Source of the DNA: Methanobacteriaceae archaeon
Lineage (GTDB): Archaea > Methanobacteriota > Methanobacteria > Methanobacteriales > Methanobacteriaceae
Direction of reading: 5' to 3'
DNA: 64,000 nt
NCBI GenBank assembly: GCA_027318585.1
Contig: DAHVOW010000009.1
Coordinates: 1-64,000 of the forward strand
Shown: positions 56,916-64,000 of the stretch, piece by piece
Layout: each line of letters opens with the position of its first letter
How positions within the stretch are numbered: position 1 is the first letter of the stretch
The notes under the pieces: generated by a model
What the model was told of the DNA's origin: nothing
The model's input: the letters and a program-made list of their open reading frames with translations, nothing else
Databases searched by the model: none
Translations under genes and position numbers: made by a program

Positions 56916-57644
56916 TCAGACCTTCAATATTTTCATGCGCTGGGATAATGGTCCGGCCAGGTCCATGACGTTACCGTTCATGTAGGCGCTGACGGATAAA
57001 ATCACGCTGCCCGGTATCACGTAGGACGGAGAACCGCGCTTAACCAGGTAAACGTTCTTGTTTCCCAGGGCAGCCCCCACTATGGCCCCGGCTATCACAC
57101 CAATACTCTCCAGGTCTTCAATGGTCACCGCCACCACTGGGTCGTCGGTCATATCTGACACGTAGCCCACTCCGGGTATATTCCGGACACCATCCACACT
57201 GCCGCCTCCCACATCGGTTACTCCTTCCATGCCCCGAGCGGCCTTCATGGCAGACTCGGCCACCTTATGCACGAATGACTCGCCACCGTAGGTATCGAAA
57301 GATAGGATAACCGCATCTGGAAACCGGTCCTGACGTACCATGGCTTCGGCGTAGGATATGCCTTCGCCAGCACCCTCCGGGGTTTCTGATATTCCATCAA
57401 TATCACCCAGGTCCTCGGCATTATTTTTCAATATCTCCACTATGGCCTGGTTAACCTTCTCCAGATTCTCATCCTCTAAAAAGGCACTGATAACCAGATC
57501 ATCCCCGGTAACATTGGTCAGAGCCGCTTTTTCTGCACCGGCCTTTACTAAGAGGTGCAGATCCTTTTCTATGTTTTTGATAAGCTCTGGACTGCAATTT
57601 ACATCGTTTCGGGAAATATCAGCACCAATGGAAGTTAGTTTCAA
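56916..57644 (-). CDS. Conserved archaeal protein of unknown function, 242 residues
   Basis: Begins MKLTSIGADISRNDVNCSPE. A Gly-rich middle (VGGGSVDGVRNIPGVGYVSD) and a C-terminal hydrophobic stretch (IGVIAGAIVGAALGNKNVYLVKRG) stand out. I do not recognise a family; the VxGADISRN start and GGES/GGGS runs look conserved, and from memory a conserved protein of this size lies between sucD and aroD in Methanobacteriales. It may be enzymatic, but no motif allows a claim. 40-odd bases upstream of sucD. Confidence 0.75.
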   Translation of the reverse strand: MKLTSIGADISRNDVNCSPELIKNIEKDLHLLVKAGAEKAALTNVTGDDLVISAFLEDENLEKVNQAIVEILKNNAEDLGDIDGISETPEGAGEGISYAEAMVRQDRFPDAVILSFDTYGGESFVHKVAESAMKAARGMEGVTDVGGGSVDGVRNIPGVGYVSDMTDDPVVAVTIEDLESIGVIAGAIVGAALGNKNVYLVKRGSPSYVIPGSVILSVSAYMNGNVMDLAGPLSQRMKILKV

Positions 57645-57849
57645 ATTTAATCACCTGTCTTTTGTGAGAGTTAAGAATGTGTTTTTTTTTAAATGTAATT
57701 TGTTTAAGGTAATCTTAGTCATCTATTTTAGATTATATTAAAGTCGGTGGCTCTTATAGATTTTCACAATCTTGGGGTAAATAATTTTTAGTCTATTAAT
57801 TATAATTAATCCTTACAACAATATATTAAAAGGTAAAAACTAACCTAGG

Positions 57850-58563
57850 ATGCCCACCATGAATCAAATTAAGGGAGAAATGAAGGAATTAGTACGAAAA
57901 GACGTGTATGTATGTGCTCCGATACTCGGTGAAAATGTAGAGGATATTGTTGAGTCTGCTGCTGCGGCCATTAAAAGTGGGGCGGATCTACTGGAGATAC
58001 GTTTAGATGCACTTCCTGACCAGGATCCAGAGCTAGTGGAGGATCTATTACAGCAAATAAGCTACCCCACCATAGCCACTAATCGCCTCCCAGAGGAAGG
58101 TGGATTCTTCCAGGGACCAGAAACCAAAAGGATAGAAGTCCTACTGGCAGCGGCTCAATGGGCTGATTATGTGGATGTCGAGCTTCGCACCCGGGATAAA
58201 TACAAATCTGAAGTTATAGAAGCTTCAAAATCAACCATAGTATCCTACCATAACTTCCAGGAAACTCCCCCCCGGGAGGAACTTCTCGAATTAGCCACAA
58301 GGGCCACCACCGAAGGGGACCTGGCTAAACTGGCGGTGATGCCCCGAAGTATGCAGGACACCCTCACCGTTCTGGAAGTGGTCTCCCGGTGTGAGAACAC
58401 CATCGCCATTTCCATGGGAAAACTGGGAAGTTACACCCGTGTAGTTGCACCCCTTTTTGGTTCACCAATTACCTACGCCTCTTTAGAGGAGGAAATAGCT
58501 CCCGGGCAACTGAATATTAAGACTACCTGTGAAATATTAAATAAATTCATAAATAGAAGGTGA
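57850..58563 (+). CDS. aroD: 3-dehydroquinate dehydratase, type I
   Basis: A 237-residue type I DHQ dehydratase. CAPILGENVEDIVESAAAAIKSGADLLEIRLDAL near 18-51 has the conserved EIRLD strand, SYHNFQETPP near 137 the catalytic His, and LAKLAVMPRS near 163 the Schiff-base Lys. It makes 3-dehydroshikimate for AroE (51884). An ATG two codons upstream of MNQIKGE is used in this call, and the Met-Pro-Thr-Met start is uncertain by three codons. It overlaps the next gene by 4 bases. Confidence 0.95.
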   Translation: MPTMNQIKGEMKELVRKDVYVCAPILGENVEDIVESAAAAIKSGADLLEIRLDALPDQDPELVEDLLQQISYPTIATNRLPEEGGFFQGPETKRIEVLLAAAQWADYVDVELRTRDKYKSEVIEASKSTIVSYHNFQETPPREELLELATRATTEGDLAKLAVMPRSMQDTLTVLEVVSRCENTIAISMGKLGSYTRVVAPLFGSPITYASLEEEIAPGQLNIKTTCEILNKFINRR

Positions 58564-59216
58564 TATATTTGAAATCAAGGACATGGCTCATTATTGGGAT
58601 TCTAGTATTGCTGTTACTGGCTGTTGCAGCCTACTGGGCCACATCCAGTACTAGTGTAACTATAACCGTAGAGACCAATGGGACCGATGTAACCGTCAAG
58701 GGATCCACCTCTCCCCTGCCCCTGGGAACCGTGCCAGAGGACATGATATCCCAGATGAAGGATAAGGCCCTGGAGGATGTGCAGGATGAAACCAGTACCG
58801 TGGAGAGTATTAAAGCTGACATGCAAAGCATAGCCCAGAGCTATGGTTACAACGCCACCGTGGTACTTAAATCCCAGTTTGGAGAAGACCAGCTACCCAT
58901 GCCGGCTACCGTAAAGGGAACTTCCATGGTACCCACCCTGCAGGATGGGCAAGACATAATCGTGCTAAAGACAGACCAATTCCAGGTTAATGACCTGGTG
59001 GTGGCGGTGCATCCCGATTATGGCCTCATCGTGAAGAGGGTGGCGGAGATCAATGGAGACCAGGTTTACCTTAAAAGTGACAACCGCCAGACCGAGATCG
59101 TAGGCACCGAGACCCGGGTCGTCAATGGGGTGGAAGAAGTGGTGACCATCGAAAAAACTCCACTGGATGCCTGGCTTCCCAAAGAAAATGTGGTGGGGGT
59201 TGTGAAAGTCTACTAA
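58560..59216 (+). CDS. Signal-peptidase-like S24/S26 serine protease, membrane-anchored
   Basis: A 218-residue protein with an N-terminal membrane anchor (WLIIGILVLLLLAVAAYWAT, about 9-28). After a 90-residue spacer, KGTSMVPTLQDGQDIIVLK near 118-136 has the catalytic-type Ser (SMxPTL) and GLIVKRVAEINGDQVYLKSDN near 153 the Lys, as in type I signal peptidases. The extra domain between anchor and protease core is atypical for SPase I, so its substrates may differ. It is coupled to aroD, overlapping by 4 bases (GTG start). The gap after it (59217-59358) is AT-rich with T and A runs and no gene. Confidence 0.82.
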   Translation: MIYLKSRTWLIIGILVLLLLAVAAYWATSSTSVTITVETNGTDVTVKGSTSPLPLGTVPEDMISQMKDKALEDVQDETSTVESIKADMQSIAQSYGYNATVVLKSQFGEDQLPMPATVKGTSMVPTLQDGQDIIVLKTDQFQVNDLVVAVHPDYGLIVKRVAEINGDQVYLKSDNRQTEIVGTETRVVNGVEEVVTIEKTPLDAWLPKENVVGVVKVY

Positions 59217-59358
59217 CCCCTAAATACATTTTTTTTTATTTTTATAGAAACCAGATTATTTTTTTATAAATAACAGCAAATTTTTCATAATCAACACCCA
59301 AAAAAAAAATCTGTTTAAAACAAAAAAAGCTATTTTCTAAATAAAAGAGGAGTGGCTA

Positions 59359-60309
59359 TCACATTTCAGATAGCCTTTTTATGCGTTTCACCATGTTGGG
59401 ATGGGTGGACATTATCTCCATGATCTTACTGCCGGTACCAATCCGGATGGGAGTATCTCGCAGTTGAGCCAGTTCCTCTGCACTGATAACTCCGTCCAGG
59501 TTCTGATCCAGCTGCTGCAGGTCGGAAATTTCATTACCTGCATGGGAGATATCATTGACGAAGAAGGCCTTAACCCCCTCCACCTGTTTCACCTGGTCCT
59601 TATCAATCCTTGCAGATCCGTATACCAATTTGTAGAGTGCACTGGCAAGTTTATGGGGTTTTCCTCCAATCTCAACGCTTCCCTCATCGGCATAGTATTC
59701 CCGGACCCGAGATACGAAAAGCACCAGGAGGTTACCTAGAATGTATCCGGCCAGGGCCACCAGGCCGATTATGCCGGCGCCGCTGTCACTATCTCCGTCA
59801 CTGAAGAGGGTGCTGATGAAGATGTAGTAACAGATCAGGGGCACCACGCTGATGAGTGTCATCACCGCCATGTCCTGATGACGTATATGGCTGATCTCAT
59901 GTCCCAGGACGGCTCGAAGTTCTTCCTCATCCAGTAGGTTTAAAATACCCCTGGTCACACAGACCCGACCGTCTCTTTTGCTTCTACCAAAGGCAAAGGC
60001 GTTGGGGATGTTAACCTCCGCTATCCCCACTTTAGGTTGGGGGATCTTGGCATTCATGGCCAGTTCCTCCACCATAGCGTGGAGCTGAGGGGCTTCCTCA
60101 GGGGATACGTAGTGCACGTGCATCACAGCCTCCACCATCTTGGGTCCCAGCAGGTACTGGCCCAGGACCACTACTATAGCCAGGATAGCGAAGAATAGGG
60201 GGCTGGAAAAGCCAAAGTAGGTACTTATGATGCCTATAATGGCGTACAAAATACCGAATAAGATTATGGTTGCTAACCATAGCCTTAAAGTAAGCATGAA
60301 CTTTCTCAT
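59359..60309 (-). CDS. htpX: HtpX-like M48 zinc protease with an EF-hand-type insertion
   Basis: A 316-residue membrane metalloprotease. Four membrane segments are seen (about 7-32, 37-55, 147-168, 175-199). The zinc motif LGHEISHIRHQD has HEISH at 137-141, and a further Glu ligand falls in REYYADEG. Residues 268-279 read DQNLDGVISAEE, a textbook calcium EF-hand loop (D1, N3, D5, G6, I8, S9, E12), inserted near the C-terminus. HtpX enzymes degrade misfolded membrane proteins. The insert might give calcium control. A TATA-like stretch lies upstream in 60340-60370. Confidence 0.9.
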   Translation of the reverse strand: MRKFMLTLRLWLATIILFGILYAIIGIISTYFGFSSPLFFAILAIVVVLGQYLLGPKMVEAVMHVHYVSPEEAPQLHAMVEELAMNAKIPQPKVGIAEVNIPNAFAFGRSKRDGRVCVTRGILNLLDEEELRAVLGHEISHIRHQDMAVMTLISVVPLICYYIFISTLFSDGDSDSGAGIIGLVALAGYILGNLLVLFVSRVREYYADEGSVEIGGKPHKLASALYKLVYGSARIDKDQVKQVEGVKAFFVNDISHAGNEISDLQQLDQNLDGVISAEELAQLRDTPIRIGTGSKIMEIMSTHPNMVKRIKRLSEM

Positions 60310-60386
60310 TTTTTTCTAAACACCTCAAATAGTTTTAGCGCATACTAGTTGTTGACTTAGTATATAAAACTAACTATAAGAAAAAC

Positions 60387-61004
60387 TTATTCTAGATGGC
60401 TCTTGCCCCGGTAGTGATAGATTAGATAAGCCAGGAAGGCCACCGCACCCACCACCACCAGCACATCAAGATAGTGCCAGTATTGCTGTATAGTAGTCCA
60501 GTTAGGGCCTAAGATGAACCCTACATAACCCAGGGCGAAGCACCAGGGGAGAGAACCTACAAATGTGTAAAATATGAATTTCTTCAGGTTCATATGGGCG
60601 ATCCCCGCCGGTAGGGAGATGAAGGTACGGATAACCGGTAGCACCCGGCTGATGAGCACGGCTTCATGTCCGTACTTATCGAACCATTCCTCTGCCAGGG
60701 TTAATTTACTGTGGCTGATGAGTACGTATTTTCCGTATTTTTCCAGAAATGGTCTTCCACCCCACCAGCCCACAAAGTAAGCGATAAGTGATCCGGTCAG
60801 GTTACCAAGGGCCCCCACCAGAGTGATGCCCCACAGGGTCATATGGCCCTCCCAGGCTACAAACCCTGCAAAGGGCATGATAACTTCACTGGGGAGTGGT
60901 ATGCAGGCACTTTCAATGGTCATACCCAGAAAAACACCCCAGTATCCTAGAGATTCAATGAGATGGATGGCCAGGTAACTTACATACTCCACAATACTGA
61001 ACAT
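60387..61004 (-). CDS. DedA/SNARE-associated-type membrane protein
   Basis: A 205-residue DedA-family protein with five or six hydrophobic segments. The segment IESACIPLPSEVIMPFAGF near 30-48 has the conserved acidic and Pro residues, and GSLIAYFVGWWGGRPFLEKYGKYV near 71-94 the GxxGR-type motif. DedA proteins are thought to be lipid scramblases or transporters for undecaprenyl/archaeal polyprenyl phosphate. Single gene between HtpX and the GXGXG protein. Confidence 0.9.
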   Translation of the reverse strand: MFSIVEYVSYLAIHLIESLGYWGVFLGMTIESACIPLPSEVIMPFAGFVAWEGHMTLWGITLVGALGNLTGSLIAYFVGWWGGRPFLEKYGKYVLISHSKLTLAEEWFDKYGHEAVLISRVLPVIRTFISLPAGIAHMNLKKFIFYTFVGSLPWCFALGYVGFILGPNWTTIQQYWHYLDVLVVVGAVAFLAYLIYHYRGKSHLE

Positions 61005-61062
61005 GCACTAGGATAGGCCAGGGCAGGATAAAAGATTTTCCATCCGGTGCCGGGATAAATTC

Positions 61063-61992
61063 TTATTCGAACTTCCAGAAGCCCTGGGGCTTCATGGCAT
61101 GGCTTAAAAGCAGGTTAGCATCGGGGGTGCTCAGTTCTTTTTTAACGGCTGGGGGTATGGGGCTGCCCTTTTTTGCCAGAACAAAGCCAGTCTTCTTATT
61201 GGCGGCCAGGAACTTACCAGCATCCCCATTAACTAATACCTGACCTTTAATCATATCGATGGCGGTGAAGTCATCGGTATCACCGTTTATAACCACGGTC
61301 CCTCCGTTGAGGAGGGCTCCGGTGTTCTTACCGGCATTGCCATTCACCCGCACCACGCCCTGGCGCATGAGTATCCCTGTGGAAAGGTCAACGTGGCCCT
61401 CCAAGAGGATGTTCACATCCTTATCCAGACGGGCACCCACCGTGTCCTTCACAGTCCCGTCCTGGATGGTGAACTTATTCCCCTCTAAATCCGCCCCCAA
61501 GAGTTTATCACCCTGTAAACCATTAGTAGCAATGTCAGTAATGGAACGAAACTGTCGGTAATTTTTCTTTGATGATTTAACCTCCACCAAATTTCCAATC
61601 GGCTCTTTAATTTCTCCTTTAATGTAAATAGAGCCACGGGTCATGCTGATGCCCATACGGCTGTCCACATCCCCCTCCACATACACATCTCCCACCGGGA
61701 TGTCATTACCAGTCCCTCCGAAGTACTGCAGATCCACCCCCATACTAGAGGACAGACGGTGACCAGCATCAGCCTTTATATACACATCACCTCCATTTTT
61801 AAGATGATCCACCACCTTGCCGAAGGTGATCTCCGTTCCCGGGATTAGCCAGCTGGGATCCAGCTTTTCCCCCTTATGTTGCCAGTGAAAGTTGAAAGTA
61901 AAGTCGCACAGACAGTCCACTGGGCCATCAGGCTCTATTTCCAGGACATCTCTTTCTGGTTCCCTTTTCTTACCGCCGAAAATCTTGAACAT
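61063..61992 (-). CDS. FwdC/GltB3-like GXGXG beta-helix protein
   Basis: A 309-residue protein. Residues 85-300 form a right-handed beta-helix of Gly-rich turns (DAGHRLSSSMG, EGDVDSRMGISMTRG, DGTVKDTVGARL, NGNAGKNTGALLNGG, NGDAGKFLA), like FwdC of formylmethanofuran dehydrogenase and the glutamate synthase GXGXG domain. It lacks association with fwd genes here. N-terminal CLCDFTFNFHWQHKG is Cys/aromatic-rich. Its role is unknown; it may be a subunit partner of another molybdenum/tungsten or FMN enzyme. Three GXGXG-type proteins or domains in one window are noteworthy. Confidence 0.8.
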   Translation of the reverse strand: MFKIFGGKKREPERDVLEIEPDGPVDCLCDFTFNFHWQHKGEKLDPSWLIPGTEITFGKVVDHLKNGGDVYIKADAGHRLSSSMGVDLQYFGGTGNDIPVGDVYVEGDVDSRMGISMTRGSIYIKGEIKEPIGNLVEVKSSKKNYRQFRSITDIATNGLQGDKLLGADLEGNKFTIQDGTVKDTVGARLDKDVNILLEGHVDLSTGILMRQGVVRVNGNAGKNTGALLNGGTVVINGDTDDFTAIDMIKGQVLVNGDAGKFLAANKKTGFVLAKKGSPIPPAVKKELSTPDANLLLSHAMKPQGFWKFE

Positions 61993-62169
61993 TAAATTAC
62001 CCCCTTATCCTATCTTTATATAGACTTTTGCACTTTAAACCATATTTATATAAAAACCAGAATAATATCTGGGGGTGCCGGTCTGTTTGTAAAAGAACGT
62101 GCAACGAACACCAATACCTCGTGGTAACTCAGTTATACGCCCCAGGTGTTGATGTTAGCTAGGTGGGTT

Positions 62170-62850
62170 ATGAATAAAGAAATCGCCAGATATCTTCAGA
62201 AAATCGGTGTGGACAGCCGTTTCGTCAGCATCCTGGATGATCGGATAGTGGTGAATAATCTACGTTATTCCCGATTCTCCCGGGCCAGAGAAGAGATATT
62301 CTACCATAAATTCCCTGAAATAGTGGTCACAAGGTCTAAAGTGTTCCAGCGCATCGCTACCCGGGCTTCCCGTAACCTGAAGGCTGCATTAAAACCAAAG
62401 GATAAGGTGGCCCTGATTAGGGATAAGGACTGTGCCAGCCTGACCCTGTATGCAGTTTTAGAGCCCTACACCCGGAAGTACGGTATTAAAATCATCAAGG
62501 CCAGGTCCTGGGAGGAACTGGATCATCTAAACGTGGATAAGGTGGCCCTGGCCTTTGACCTGGACTATGAGGTGCAGGCCCTCCTGGAAAAGATGCTGAA
62601 TGGTGATAAAATTAGTTTAGAGTCAGGCAGAACATCTTCCGATGATTACCAACTGATATATCCCCTTGTAAATATTCCCCGGGACTGGATACATTCCTGG
62701 ACAAATTCTGAAGACATTACCTGCACTGAAGATGAGTGGGAGGGTATGGCTGCCGAGATGGTTCAGTTCCTATCCAGCTTCATCCCCGACGTTCGGGAGA
62801 AGATGTACAAATCGGCTTTATTTTTAAAGGAAAATGAGTTAAAATCTTAA
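62170..62850 (+). CDS. Uncharacterised archaeal protein, possibly a degenerate PP-loop ATPase
   Basis: A 226-residue protein from the ATG giving MNKEIARYLQKIGVDSRFVS (a frame start 8 codons earlier is less likely). The middle KPKDKVALIRDKDCASLTLYAVLEPYTRKYGIKIIKARSWEEL has the strand-loop-helix arrangement of PP-loop ATP pyrophosphatases, but the SGGxDS loop is replaced by RDKDCAS, so ATP use is doubtful. Conserved-looking, function unknown. The leader (61993-62169) has a small ACCA/TGGT hairpin and no other gene. Confidence 0.65.
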   Translation: MNKEIARYLQKIGVDSRFVSILDDRIVVNNLRYSRFSRAREEIFYHKFPEIVVTRSKVFQRIATRASRNLKAALKPKDKVALIRDKDCASLTLYAVLEPYTRKYGIKIIKARSWEELDHLNVDKVALAFDLDYEVQALLEKMLNGDKISLESGRTSSDDYQLIYPLVNIPRDWIHSWTNSEDITCTEDEWEGMAAEMVQFLSSFIPDVREKMYKSALFLKENELKS

Positions 62851-62860
62851 ATAACATGTG

Positions 62861-63625
62861 TTAAGAATTGTTTTTAGTGGATAGTATACAGTTCAGCTCG
62901 GAGAGTACCATTAAAATTCCGTAACCCTTTTCAGTTATCATATAGTCTCCCCTCTCATGGCGTTGCAGTATCATATCTGTTTCAGTAAGCTTCTGCAGGT
63001 GGAAGAGTAGATTTCCTCCCTTTAGTCCGGTGAGTTCAGAGAGGTTGGAGAAGGTTTGGGTCTGAGTGGCCATGGATTTTAGGATCTGAAGACGTTGCTG
63101 ATTGGAAAGGGGGTCAAGGACGTTTTTGACCATGTACTCCTCAGATAGGCAGGATAAATCCTCATGTTTCTCCTTTTTGGAACTGTAAATTCTTAAAGAG
63201 CGCATCAGGCGTATCTGTTTCCTAAAGAGGGCATTAACTTCCAGGAAGCATCTATCACACTTTTTATAGGGAGCCTCTTCCGCAAGTTCTAATAGTTCGG
63301 ATTGGTTCTCCACAATAACTTCCTGGGTAACATCTCCCTGTCCTATGAGGCTGGCATTTTTTTCCAGAAAATCGGCAAATCGCGATTTACACTCCTCCCT
63401 CATTTGACAGGGATATACCATTGATTTTTCCAGGTTATCCTGGATATCCTGACGCATATACTCCTTAAATGCATTGCAAAAGTCTTTTTTTGAACTTTCA
63501 ACCAGGAGTTCAATCTGTTGCTGGTTACAATTCTCAATCAGCCTTTTAACATCGCGCTGCATGTGTTCCAGGATCTTCTTTATCTCAGAGATATCGGAAC
63601 CAGATCTTTTTGATGATCCTTCCAT
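62861..63625 (-). CDS. Winged-helix transcriptional regulator with Cys-rich middle
   Basis: A 254-residue protein. Residues 1-60 are helical and charged (coiled-coil-like). A central part carries cysteines at CNAF, YPCQMREEC and YKKCDRC, suggesting metal or redox sensing. Residues 175-245 form an ArsR-type winged helix (LDPLSNQQRLQILKSMATQTQTFSNLSELTGLKGGNLLFHLQKLTETDMILQ). It is divergent from the gene for a 31-residue Cys-rich peptide, with an inverted repeat around the shared TATA, so it probably controls that gene and/or itself. Signal unknown. Confidence 0.8.
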   Translation of the reverse strand: MEGSSKRSGSDISEIKKILEHMQRDVKRLIENCNQQQIELLVESSKKDFCNAFKEYMRQDIQDNLEKSMVYPCQMREECKSRFADFLEKNASLIGQGDVTQEVIVENQSELLELAEEAPYKKCDRCFLEVNALFRKQIRLMRSLRIYSSKKEKHEDLSCLSEEYMVKNVLDPLSNQQRLQILKSMATQTQTFSNLSELTGLKGGNLLFHLQKLTETDMILQRHERGDYMITEKGYGILMVLSELNCILSTKNNS

Positions 63626-63676
63626 ATACCACCCTATTGGACCTCCCCCCTAAAAAGTTTTTCCACTTACCTTGAG

Positions 63677-63717
63677 GGTTACTTTTATATACCATAACGA
63701 CGTATAGTTTGGTAACC
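63677..63717. promoter_or_regulatory. Divergent promoter region with candidate operator arms
   Basis: GGTTAC at 63677-63682 and GTAACC at 63712-63717 are 6-base inverted arms flanking TTTATATA (63684-63691), which reads TATATAAA on the minus strand for the regulator gene. A TATA-like element for the plus-strand peptide is less clear (around 63701-63709). The arrangement fits an autoregulated divergent promoter. Confidence 0.4.
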
Positions 63718-63771
63718 GTCAGGTGCATGATAATAGTAAGTGACGGGTAAGTTTTACATGAGGTGAAAAAC

Positions 63772-63867
63772 ATGCAAGTAAGATTTGACCTACAACACTT
63801 CTGCTGCGGTCCTAAAGGCTGTGAAATAGAAATAGTTTACGGCGAAATGATGGACGCTGAAGAATAA
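63772..63867 (+). CDS. 31-residue Cys-rich microprotein
   Basis: ATG at 63772 behind a strong GAGGTGA (spacing 6) gives MQVRFDLQHFCCGPKGCEIE and IVYGEMMDAEE, then TAA. It has three cysteines in CCGPKGC (residues 11-17) and an acidic end. It is too short for most annotation. Its promoter-proximal position opposite a Cys-containing winged-helix regulator and its good ribosome-binding site support expression. Metal or redox binding is an inference. No family recognised. Beyond it, 63868-64000 is AT-rich, with no further gene seen. Confidence 0.6.
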   Translation: MQVRFDLQHFCCGPKGCEIEIVYGEMMDAEE

Positions 63868-64000
63868 GAATAATTATTATTTCCCCCTACTTTTTTCTTA
63901 ATTTTTATTATTTTTTAAAAGTCGATCAAAAAAAATTTTGAGTATTAAACCTGATTTTTGTCTAAAGTCATTAAAATGTAGTTTGTACATTTTCCTGACG

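Noticed and set aside
62094..62106. GAACGTGCAAC shared with 17229-17239
   Set aside because: An 11-base match is expected many times by chance in 64 kb, and the surroundings do not match.

Overview
The window reads as the chromosome of a hydrogenotrophic methanogen of the order Methanobacteriales (Methanobacterium / Methanothermobacter-like). Evidence: two HMf-type archaeal histones, archaeal ribosomal proteins (S24e, S27ae, S6e, L24e, S28e, L7Ae), Rpo7/Spt4, aIF2-gamma and aIF5B, an archaeal-type FBP aldolase/phosphatase, archaetidylinositol-phosphate synthase, TATA-box promoters, a split archaeal glutamate synthase with an F420-type subunit, and a decayed F420H2:NADP oxidoreductase. From memory, the stretch from about 32 to 50 kb follows the gene order of M. 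thermautotrophicus around MTH_244-MTH_269.

Layout. 0-9.5 kb is a nitrogen-assimilation block, all on the minus strand: a cut-off Fpg-like glycosylase, two amt-glnK pairs, then an operon pdxT - gltB1 (glutaminase) - GXGXG subunit - FrhB-like ferredoxin protein - gltB2 (FMN/Fe-S synthase). Each of the three transcription units is preceded by GGAA-N6-TTCC, the operator form known for the methanogen repressor NrpR, placed at or just downstream of the expected transcription start. The FrhB-like protein carries its two FrhB halves in reversed order around a ferredoxin module, which suggests F420H2-driven glutamate synthesis. 9.7-17 kb holds two small paralogous Thr/Asn-rich membrane proteins, malate dehydrogenase, a HEAT protein, an isopropylmalate/homoisocitrate dehydrogenase, FBPase, PhoU-like, DUF357 and AIP synthase genes. 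16.5-20.4 kb is an accessory patch: a DUF3800 gene, a zinc-ribbon protein and a 1-kb graveyard with fragments of an exonuclease III, a winged-helix protein and a type I restriction HsdR. 20.4-32 kb has Sua5, RadB (with a tandemly duplicated promoter), an aminotransferase, ABCE1, a histone, a GT-C transferase and a KH/PP-loop protein. 32-50 kb is the conserved information-processing block plus thrC, trpS, endA, phi/hxlB, hisI and hisS. 51-64 kb has aroE, aroD, TatD-like, VIT1-like, hmgA, sucD, a signal-peptidase-like protein, HtpX, DedA, an FwdC-like beta-helix protein and, at the right edge, a Cys-rich regulator divergent from a 31-residue Cys-rich peptide.

Several conserved genes are broken: the GXGXG subunit, an FCF1-type PIN gene and hmgA each need one base to restore the frame, and a PIN/ATPase/KH gene has an in-frame TAG. 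hmgA is expected to be essential, so sequence errors are a serious possibility. The fno remnant, with three internal stops and a truncated end, looks like true decay. No tRNA, rRNA, CRISPR array or intact transposase was recognised.
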